This document shows positions 14,101-26,100 of a stretch of 64,000 nucleotides of DNA, one piece after another. Each line of letters begins with the position of its first letter. The first letter of the stretch is position 1. The position numbers were made by a program, and so were the translations under genes. The notes below the pieces were generated by a model, which saw only the letters and a program-made list of their open reading frames with translations, was not told the DNA's origin and did no database searches. This DNA comes from Eupeodes corollae (Eukaryota > Arthropoda > Insecta > Diptera > Syrphidae), in NCBI RefSeq assembly GCF_945859685.1, contig NC_079149.1:26757118-26821117 (forward strand), read 5' to 3'.

Positions 14101-17100
14101 TTCTGCTCCTGCCAAAAGAAAAACAAACTTTAACTCGAATTGCAAACATATGCGGGCTTTCTTCTCCATCAGAGTTTATTCGAATTTATATATGTAGGTA
14201 TTTGTTGTTTGGGTGTATTTTGGTGATGTTTTTGTGTGTTTGCGTGTGCAAGGATAAATGTTATATGTCCACTAGGATCTATTATAAAGAAAATACAAAC
14301 CTCCAGGACATCGCATATGGACTGAGCTGAGCTAAACAGAGCACTGAGTGCATGAGCATCTCTTAAGTTTAAGGATAAGAAGAAGGCGAGTTAAAATGAA
14401 CTCTTTCCCTTTTTCTTTTTGCTTCAACTCGTCCTCGTATACTTATGGAAACGGATATTTGAAAAGTTTCACATGCTTTGGTTGGTGGTGCTTCTTAGAA
14501 CGAGACTAGAAAATTATATAATATTATATAAGTAGTCTAGCTACATCCCTATGCCCATAAACAGTTAGAGGACATATAGCATACTTAATACACACTCAAT
14601 TCATCTTTCTAGCTGTCTTCTCTTGCACTCAGTCTCAGTCTGTGTATCTCTATATCGAGTCCCCCAAGACTGAAAATCAATTCAAGTTTGGAAAATTCGA
14701 AGAAATAGATCCTGAATTGGTTTGGTCTCTATCTCTATACCCTACTTTTCAGGTCTTCTATTTTTATCCTTCGATCGTCTCGAGAATTTTATTTTATGTT
14801 GAAATGTATTTCTGGGGGAGTAGTTTTGTATTTTCGAGACCAACCAACAACAAAAAAAAGGAGGAAGAACTTTTTAACAGGTGCAAACACCTCGTCCATA
14901 TATGATTGTAAAAATGTTTGTTTGTACTTTTTGAGAATTTTCCTCTCCTCTTTAAACCCAAAGTGAAGTGAAGATTTTATCAACATCGAATACTTTACTC
15001 ATGTTTGAATGTCTAACGGTTGCTATAGTTATGTGCTCGTAGTTATCTTGAAATATCTTCAAAAAGGTATACAACATAGGTACACAGGTACTCGTACTTA
15101 TAAATGCTGCCATATAGATTGAAAATGCAATGGTCAACAAACATTTTAAGGATCAAGTTTGTATGTTTTTAGGGCGAGCTCACTTATGTTGTTGTTGTTT
15201 TCTTTTTCTTTTATTTTTTTTCTTAAGGAGTTAAGAGTTAACAAAATTTTGTGACTTGAAGAATTGAGTGGGGGACATGTTGAAATGGGTTTTTCATGTT
15301 TTCTTTGATTTTGAATTTAAATTGATAGCTGGCAGCAATTTAAATCTGAATTTGTTTTTCAAACTTTACATAATCGTTTATGGATCGACACATATTTTGG
15401 CAGTACTCAAACAGAGTATTAAACTTTATCCAAGTTTAATACATTTGTTTTGTTCACATGAGAATATAACAATAAAAACAACATTTTTTTAAGAAATCGT
15501 TTCTTTTTAAGGGTGGGTATTTCAGAAAACCCCCAATATTCCGACAACCTAAAATTCCGAAATCCAGGAAACTCAAAATTAAGAAAATGTACCCAAAAAG
15601 CAAACTACTAAAAAATTGCTGATCAGAAAATCCAAAATCAAGGAAATCCGAATACTAGAAAACCCAAACCGCCAAAAAAACACACATTTCGAAAAATACT
15701 GAGAAATGCAAACCCTAAAAAGTCAGGGAATCACTATATATCTAGCGTTAATGGTTTCGTAGGTTTTTGGAATGTAGTACTTGAGAAATTTGAATATTTT
15801 GGATACTTAGTTTTCTGAAACCAAGTTTTAGGTATTCTCGGATAATGGTATTGCGGCGTTTGGATATTTATGTTTTTTGAATTCCGGGCACCAACTACAT
15901 TTCTAACAACAAAAGCTTAAGATCACATATTGATTGATAACAACCACTGCCTGAAATGTTTTGGAATATTTGAGAATTTCGATTAGGGATTTTGTTTTTG
16001 AAAATTCTGACTTAGAGTTTACTAAAATAAAATTGGAACGAAAAATGTCAGATTTTATTTTGAGAATATTCGTTTTTAGTTAGTTTTGTTGTAGCTTTTT
16101 GTCCCACTTATAAACTTAAGCAATAAGTTCTGTATATTCGAAGATTTATTTTGATATTTTTGACTTCACAGTTTGGTCTGAATTGGAATTACTTTTAAGA
16201 TTTTTGATTGAAGTGATTTCCATTTCAGTGCTTTACAGTCATTCAAAAAATATGATAAAGCTACTTGAATTCAGACAAAAATTGTTTATAAAGTATGGTA
16301 CCTAAAATGGTTACGCAAATAATCAAATTTCTTAAAGTCGGGAGAAAAAATTCATGGAACTATTGTTTTTGTCTTGTGTAGTCTTCATTCCTAAAGCAGG
16401 AAAACCTTCACACGTTAACCCTAAAGATCTACGACCAATCAGCCTTTGATCCTTTGTTCTTAAAACCTTGGAAAGATTGATTGAAATTTACATCAGACAT
16501 AATTTAAAACCATGTCTCATTTCCACAGCTCAACATGCTTACTCTAAGGGAAAATCAGTAGAATCAACACTTCACTCGCTGGTACGTACTATTGAACATT
16601 CCCTCGAATACAAAAAATATAACTAAGTAGCGTTCCTAGATATTGAAGGAGCTTTCAACAACGTCAGTTACCAGGCGATCAGAACAGCAATGGATAAGCT
16701 GAAATTAGAGAAATCACTCATAGATCTTAGAAGTCTCATGCTCAAAAGCAGGACAATAATTTCTAGCATGAGAAGTTTTACTACCACCAGATCGGTGAAC
16801 CGAGGCACTCCCCAAGGTGGAGTCGTTTCGCCTCTTTTATGGAACATGGTAGTAAACGATTGACTTACATCATTGGAAGCAGTGGGTTTCAAGGTGATTG
16901 CCTGGGAAGCACCCCCAAGTTTTCTCGGAACTTCTACAAAATACCCTAAACAGGCTAACTAAATGGGCTAAGCAATGTAGATTGGACGTCAACCCACACA
17001 AAACAGAATTAATACTCTTTTCGAGAAGATATACAAATCCTTAGATTAGCTCACCCAAGATTAGAGGAATACCATTAAGCTTTTCCGACCAAGCTAAATA

Positions 17101-20100
17101 TTTGGGCCTCATTTTAGACAAAAAACTAAATTGGAAGGCAAATATTGATGAAAGAGTAAAAAAAACTACTGTAGCGTTTTTTACTTGTAAAAAGGCCATA
17201 GGATCAAAATGGGGCTTCTCCCCAAAAATAACCCACTGGCTATACACTTCGGTAATCAGACCGATACTCATTTATGGAGCTGTCGTATGGTGGACCGCAA
17301 TGGACAAGATGGGAAATCTAAATAAGCTCATCAAAGTCCAGCGGTCAGCAGGTATGTGCGTCACAGGAGCACTTCGCTCAACACCAACCGCAGCACTGGA
17401 AGTGCTTTTAAACCTAACACCACTTGACATCTTCTCCAAAAAGCTGGCTGCCAACTCATGTGTATGGCTTACAGCCACCTCTCAATGGACCAGTAACAAT
17501 ACTGGACATACTACTATTCTAGACAGTTTCAGATCTATCCCAAATCGCTTAGGCTATACCACCCCAAAAATGGTATTCGGTAAAAGCTTTCATGTGTCCA
17601 TCCCTTCAAGATCCTCCTGGGAAGAAGAGAGACCCCTGGAAGACGATGCGGTACACTTCTATACTGACGGTTCAAAGACCGATCACGGAGTTGGAAGTAG
17701 TATCTTTTCAGAACAACTGAATCTCAGTCTATCCTATAGACTTCCCAATCAATGTAGTGTATTCCAGGCAGAAGTAATGGCGATTAAAAAAGCACTGTCC
17801 TGGCTCAAAGAAAACGTTATATCTTGTAAGGATATAGGAATCTTCTCAGAGAGCCAAGCCGCTCTTAAATCTCTCGCGTCTGTCTCCACAAACTCTCAAA
17901 CAGTCCACGATTGTCAATCATCTCTGAATGAGGTGACGGAACAGTTTAACATTCACCTCATTTGAGTGCCGGGCAACAGAGACATTCCGGGAAATTGCAA
18001 AGCCGATGAGCTCGCCAAAAACGGAACTCTTCTGCCTTATGTTAGACAAAAACATAACATAGGAACACCACTTGCTACATGCAAATATCTTCTCAAGCAA
18101 TATGCTTTAGAAACAACAAATGGTCACAAAGTACCACCTGCCTAGCAACCAAGCAAATATGGCCAAGTATTGACTTAAAACGGTCAAAAGGCTTGATATC
18201 ACTGAGCAGACAAAGTATAAGCTCTACAATTGGAGTAAAAACGGGACACTGCCTCATAGGAAGACATGCTCTGAGGCTAGGGGTCTACACAAATGACTTC
18301 CGTAGAAGCTGCATGGACGAGGAGGAAGAAGAAACGGTCCAACACCTTCTATGTACATGTCCAGCACTCTCCATTAGAAGGAATTACTTTCTCGGTAATC
18401 CCTTCTTCGATAATACCAGTGAACTGGCAAATATTGACACAAAACGTCTCTCTAACTTTATTAAAAGTACAAAATGGTTTGTTTAAATTCATTACTCTCC
18501 CATGAGTAACCTCATTAGTGGTATCACAATGGACCCTTGAGGTCTACGTGTGTCAATGACATCTGGACAGCCACTCCAACCTAACCTAACCTATTGTTTT
18601 TGTCTAGAGACTTAGAACTTTCAAGATTTTGAAGTGTTTTGATTCTGAGATTTCTTATTTTCTTGATAGTTCGATTTATGACATTAAGGTTGTAAAATTT
18701 CACTGGATTTTGGGCTTTAGAAATTCATACAACTTCTCTTTTTTCAGTATTGGCTTACCCAACACATACACGAGGTATTTATGTATGTGCATTTTTTTGT
18801 GATATTGGGATTTTAGATTTAAATTTTGTAGTTTTATTATAAGGATTTTATATTCAAAAAATATTTAACATAAATGCAATAAAAATTGCAGCTTGGGCTT
18901 TAACGATTTTAGTTCGAATTTTGGACATTCGAAAAATGGCTTAAACTTTGGAATTTCGCTCAACTTCATTTGTAAGGCTTTGGAAGATTCTCAATTTTAT
19001 TGTTTTAGTTCCGAAAAACTCAACTAAATAGATGAGATACATTAATTTCAGGGATTTTTTGGATTTTAAGCTTTTAGCTACTTGAATTAAATACAAATTA
19101 TTTATTTTTACTTTCATAAAAAAGTATTTAAAAATAAAAAAAAAAAATACGTGCAGGTACCTTAAATACATCATCAAATATTCAAGTTTCTAAAATTATG
19201 GAAAAAATATAAATTTATGAAATTATATGTTTTTTTTTTTGGTTTTAGAAAGTCAGAATTTTAAAAATTTTGGTTTTTTGTGATTCGAATTTTATAAATT
19301 TTTGGATTGGAAAATACTGGTCTTCCACGGTTTTGAATTTCTTTAATTTATGACTTTAATGTTGTTAAATTTTATGGCTTTGAAAATCCATCCAACTCCA
19401 CACGACAAAATCATTTTGACTGAAACTAATACATTCTTGGATACAGAACTCTACGATTCGAATTATCAAGTGTACAGACGCTATAGTCACGGCTTAAATG
19501 ACATCAGCACTGTAGGAGGTGGACTTTTGCTTGCTTGATTGCTTGATATGCACTTTGGTTGACGACTTTCATCGATCTGATGTAGAAATGATTTGCATAA
19601 AAGTTAAAACTGAGACAGGACTGCTATACATTATCGCCACATACCTCCAAGCTCTTCTAACAACGTTTATGAAAACTTAATTGATTGCATAGACAAAATA
19701 CCGATCAAATTGAGCAACAAGACGACTTACAAGTCTTAGAAGATTACAATCTTCCAAACTTGATCTGGACTAAAAGGATACATGAGAACTATTTATATTC
19801 TATGTCCTCTAATAACAAATTCTTGACAATTGACGATCTCATGTGCACTAAGCCATTTTAATGGGATTGCCAACAAATTCACCAAAATATTGGACCTTAT
19901 ATTCTTCTCTGACAAAACCGCGCAGTATTTCTAAATCTCCTCCATGGTTTGACTCTTGCCTAAAAACTTAAAAAATAAAAGAAACAAGGCCTAGATTAAA
20001 TATAAGAAAATAAAAGCTGATAATGGCTTATTGACTTTTCAGATATTCTATATAGTAACTTTATTTTAAGTACTGAAACCGACATAAAAAACAATCAAAA

Positions 20101-23100
20101 AATGTTTGCAGCTATGTTAATTTTAAGAGAAATACTGACGGGTATCGAAACTGCATGTCTTTCAACAACGAACTTAGCCATGACGCTGAAAAAATTTCAA
20201 ATATGTTTGCAAATTTTTTCAAACATGCTTCCGAAGTAGCGAACTCCATTCAAACGCCTGAGTCATTGGCCCTTTCACAAAATGTCCCTTATTTAAATTC
20301 AATTAGTCTTTGGATCTCTGAAGATGAAATCGTTCGCAAGGCTTCAGAACATGAAGTTTGTTATAACCATGGTCCAGATAGTGTACCTTCTTAAGTTTGG
20401 AAAAAATGCACATCCTATTTATCCTATCCTCTTCATATTCTTTATAATGAATCGCTTACATCTTCAATTTTTCCTGAGATTTGGAAGAGTTCGTACATAA
20501 CACCGATACATAGAAAAGGTAGTAAAAATTAAATATAAAATTATCGTGCAAAACTGTCAGTCATCCCTAAGTTATTTGAGTCCATAATTTGTGACACTCA
20601 ACATGGTTTTGTTCGAAATAAGTCAACAGTAACTCACCTCTTTTATTTCTGTTACTTTTTGTTTAGATTCGTTTGAAAAACGGAAACAAGTTGACTGTGT
20701 CTTCACAGTCTTGAGTACGGCCTTTGATAAATTGTGGTATAAGACATTTACTTCCAAACTTAAATCCCAAGGCTTTAAGAATAAGTTTGTTAATTGGTTT
20801 TCGACGTACTTATATAATAGATCATAAAGCGTATTCCAACTCTGGCGTACCACAAGGTAGCCACTTAATTTTTTACTTAACATAGGAAGTTATTGTAATG
20901 GGTCCGATTTGTCAAATTGAAAATTTTGACATTTCTCGACGTTTCAAGGTCCCTAGAGTCGAAATAAAAGATTTTTAGAAGGTTGTATGTGCGTGCGTGT
21001 GTAGGTACGTTAGTGCGACCGCACGTTCGCGACGTTTTTTTTGAACCAGAAGATATACCGATTTAAAATAAATTTTGTTATACAGATAATAAGGCTGAAA
21101 TATGGAGAAAGGGCTCTAAAGAAAATTCCGTGGGTGGTTTTTTTACCATAGCAGTTTGAAAAAAGGGTGAAAATGTTGTATCTTACAAACCAAAAACGCT
21201 AGAGACTTGAATTAATTTTTTTATAATATATTGTAACGTGATACCAAAGAAGTATATTTTTTGAAAAAAAATTCCATTTAACGGTTTTTTTTTATAAATC
21301 AAAAAAACTGAAAAAAAATTTGTCACCTCCAAAATTTTACGACTAAAATATGATTTCATCTCCGAAACAATTTTGTGCAACGAAGAATAATGTTTTTGAC
21401 ATCTGATAAAATTATGAGAAAAATCGAATTGACAGTTTTTTTACAAGAAATTAAAAACCGAAAAAAATTAACAAAAGTTGGTAAAAAATGATTTTCGACT
21501 CAAAGATCTTTTCAAAAATTTGCGCTAATAGGTTTTTACAAATTTTTACTTATAAGAAATATTGTTTTCAACATTAGGACAAATTTTGAGAACAATCGAA
21601 TTGACAGTTTTTTTACAAAAAATAAAAACCTAAAAAAAATATATAAAAGTTGGTAAAAATTGATTTTCGACTCAAATATCTTTTCAAGAATTGTAGATAT
21701 TGGCTTCAAACTAATTTTATCTTATAAGAAATATTTTATTAAACATTCGATACAATTTTGAAAAAAATCGAATTGACAGTTTTTTTACAAAAAATAAAAC
21801 TCTTAAAAAAACAATACTTAAACTTTGTAAAAAATTACTTTCGACTCAAATAGCTTTTCAAAAATTAAAAATATTGGCTTCAAACTTATTTTACTTCACA
21901 GAAATATAAAAATCCAATAGTCCATTTTTTCATAAAAAATAAAATCTGCAAAAAATAGTAAGCAAATTTGGTAAAAATTGATACGAGTACATATAGACAA
22001 ACTTTTAAGCAAGACAAATCGAAAGACGGGATGGGAAGTTATCAATGTGGGTCGCATCCCAGCCTCTTTTTTTTTCAATATTAACAAATATCAAGCAGAT
22101 CAAGAGAAATTTGATATTTTGTAATTTTCTTTTGGAATTTTATGGATTTTCGAAAAATGGCTAAGGTTTTTGGAATTTTGTTCAACTTGATTACTAAGCC
22201 TTGGAAGATTCTCAATTTGAGTGTTTCAGTTGCGAAAAATTCAAAAAAGTGTAAAAGGAATATTCAGTTCAAGAATTTTTTGGATTTTGGATTTTGGGCT
22301 TTCGACTATTTGTCTTAAATACAAATGATGATTTATTTGCTTACATTCGTACCTTAAGTACTTTATCAAATAACTAAAGTTCCAAAATTATATAAAAAAT
22401 AAAAAAAGTTAGAATTTTTGAAATTTAGGATTTTCAAGATCTTAGAATTTTATGAATTTGGTTTTTCTGAATTTTTGGATTCTGAAATTCTGATCTTTCG
22501 TGAATTCTATTTTCAGATTGTTGACTTCCAGGCTTTCAAAAAATCTATACAAGAGCAAATGTAAAGCATTTTTTCTGTTACATACTTTTGGAATGTGTGT
22601 CTCAGAATTTTGATGGATTATTCACATTAATTTTAGAATGTTAACGTTTTTTTGAAAACGATTTGAGTTCTGGAAGTTTAAGATTTGGTACAATTTTTTT
22701 AGTCAATTTTTTAAAAATGGATACGGAATAAATTTTTGAGAGTTGTGTAATTTTATTATTTGAGGATTTTTGGGATTTTAAGCTTTGGATTATTTTACGG
22801 AAATATTAGTCACTAAGTCAGCAATACAAATTAATTAAAAATTACAAAATTGATATTTTATAACATTTTTTGAATTTTTGAACTATTAAACTCTGGCCTT
22901 TGGGGATTTTCAATTTTTAGGATTCATAAGTTTTATAGAATTGAGTTATTTAGATCTTAGGTTTGATAACTCTTCTGCTTATTGCAGTCAACAAAAACTG
23001 CCACTGCTAAATTTTTCGAAGGTTTTAGTCTTTGATGACTTTCGTTTGGTATTTTGAATTCTTTTCCTGGAATAAATTTCAACCTTGGAAAATATTATGT

Positions 23101-26100
23101 AAGTTTTGGAATGTTTGGGAATTGTTAGCGTTAGAATATGAAACGGAAAAATATAAATTCTTCATTTGTAACAGTCATTCAAAACATATGCTGTCAAAAG
23201 TCAAAATTAATTAAGAAAATCATCGAAGGCAGTAACTCAAGTAATCCATGAGTATGGGTATGTCTCTATGGCCTTCTGGATTTCAATCATCCTTTATTGT
23301 CCCTTAAATAAATTTTCATTGCAAAGAAAAAAATAATTGAATTTTGATTCATTTTCCAAGAAATATATTTAATTTTTTTTTTTATTTTAGTCCTCACAGC
23401 CTTTAACATCATCCACAGGAGCCTGATTCTGACTCTGCCTAATATTGTCAAAAAATTAAGAAAAATTCTTTACCGCACGTTCTCATTTCACCAATCACGT
23501 GCTACGAATAAAAATTATTTCGATTCATTGCAACGAGAGTAGGGAAGGGGAGGGGATGGAAATCTATGAAAAAGCGAACAATAATGGTGGCGATGGTTTT
23601 TTGGTTGTGTCGAATAAAATTCCAAACAAAAAATACAAAATTTCGAAACACCAAAGTGTTTAAGAGTTTTTTCCATTGCTCCCCAATGAAAATTTATTCT
23701 ATTTGCCGCTTGAAGAAACAAACAAAACAAGAAAAATAATACACACACACACGCAAAAAATAAGGACGAAAATCGCATCCATCCATATACATTAGACATA
23801 AAATGAGGGCAAAGGAAGAGAGAGGAAGAAAGGCAGAGAGACTATCGTACAATTTTTTAATACAATGTCGCGTTTTTGCCTAGAGTAAGGTTAGAGTCAT
23901 CCTCTCATCATGCCTCTTGCCTCATCCCCTGTTTAAACGTGTGAAGGAATTCCCAATCGATTACGTTATAGCAGAACAGGCTCAAGGATTGGGAGCGCTT
24001 ATAGCTTATAGCGGAAAGCTGAACATTTGCAGGGCAGCGCAAAACCCCATGTACAAGTTGTTTTATTTAAATCGTGATAAAATGTTTATTGAATCTGGCG
24101 GCAGGGTATGTAGCAAAGCTAAGCTAAAGCGTCTCCATATCTCCGCATAGCATAGTTCCTCAAGTGGCTTTGAGAATTTGAGCTCTATACCCTCCTTTCC
24201 ATGTATAGCCAAGCCAAGCCAAGTCAAGCCATGCCATATCCCATCATATACAAAATACACAGCCAGGAGCACTTGCCAGCTCGATTCAGGAGTTCGCTCA
24301 CGATTTGAATTTGTTTATTTAATTCGATTTCTCTGTTGCTTTCCGGGCGGGATATGTGTGTGTTTTTCAAGCGATGATGGAGGCAGGAAGGAGTCATCTT
24401 TTCTCCAAACGACAACATTTCTGGGACCACTATGCCACTCTGTTGTATGATGTCGTCGTCGTAGTCTGTACCGCTGCGCTGTGGCGAAGGAATGGCAATG
24501 GAATTGGTCGGGTGCTGACAGAAGCACGATTTTGGGCAATCGTTTGATGATGCAAATGCTCAATGGAGCGGATAAGAACAAGTCACGAATTTATGTTTCC
24601 TTTTTTCTTTCTTTGATAATTAATAGATTTTCTTTGGTCGCGTATATCGACTTTGAGAGTTGAGTTGCGAGAAGAGAGTTTTCTTTTCTGGCGGCAGCGG
24701 CAGTGGTGGTGGTGCGATATAAATTCAATGGATTCTTTATCGTGCAGTCAATTGATTTTCGTTTATTTCATGGAACGGAAAAAATATCAAAAATATAGGC
24801 AGGGTTTTCGTTCTTGTTTCTTCTTCTTCGAATGATGTACGACCGACGAGCGGCTCTGCCGATGCCGCTGCCTCCACCGGTACGCCGATGACTACGATCG
24901 AATGGCTATAATTTGTGCACATAAAATTGTGGCTGGAGGATGGGGGTGGAGGGGTTTGAAGTGAAGAGAAGTTTATTAGTGCCATTAATTTCTTTGCTTC
25001 TGTCGACACCCAATGTGTCTTGAGGGAAACACATATAAAGTCAAGCCACACCGAGCTGAACTGAATTGTAGTAAAGTAGCTGCGATTATATGGAGTTTAT
25101 AGGCTTTTTTGTGTTTCGAATTCCAAAGCTTAAAAGATGAATTGGCTTTCTTTTATGAATTTTTAATAATTGACTGGGATGTGGTTATTATTGTTTTTGT
25201 TTTTTCTTTTTGTTGTTTTATTTCACTTAACCGAATAAGTGGCATCATTTTTAATAATGGGTATCTTAATAATTTTCTTGTGTAATGCCTTGAAGCGGAA
25301 CTTCGCTGTGGGGCTAGTTGAACCGAAGAGACTTTTACTAGACTTGTCTTTGTTGGGCCAAAACGTGACCAATATTTGTCTGGTTTCGTGGGCTGCGCTA
25401 ATTAGATTCAAATTATTAAAAAAAGATGCAATTAACAAAATCTAATGGGTTTGGTTTTGTGGGGTGATCCATGAGTATGTACCGAAAATCAACTTATTCT
25501 GAATTTAGTCGAATTATTTCTCCTAAGGATATTATAAGCAGAATAATTTCATTCGAAATCTGCTTGGACTGTGAAAACTTAGATTAAATTCTTTTTAATT
25601 TATATTTGTAAAAAAAATCTTAAAAAACTTCAATCAATATGCGTGAATGTATCTCTATCCATGTTGGTCAAGGTGGTGTCCAGATCGGTAACGCCTGCTG
25701 GGAGTTGTACTGTTTGGAACATGGAATCCAACTTGACGGTCAAATGCCATTTGACAAGACCTTCAAGACCTTGCAAATATGTACCCCGTGCAGTGTTCTT
25801 CGATTTGGAACCCGCTGTAGTGGATGAAGTCCGCACAGGAACCTACCGTCAATTGTTCCATCCCGAACAATTGATCACCGGTAAGGAAGATGCCGCCAAC
25901 AGCTACGCCCGTGGTCATTACACAATTGGAAAGGAAATCGTCGATTTGGTTTTGGACACGATCCGTAAATTGACTGACCAATGTACCGGACTCCAAGGTT
26001 TCTTCATCTTCCACTCGTTCGGTGGTGGTACCGGTTCCGGATTCACCTCCCTTTTGATGGAACTTCTGTCCGTTGATTACGGAAAGAAGTCCAAGTTGGC

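Noticed and set aside
13528..14170. Overlapping open frames on both strands, some of about 90-134 codons
   Set aside because: They arise from A-, C- and T-rich low-complexity sequence, are rich in Lys or Phe, and show no conserved motif.
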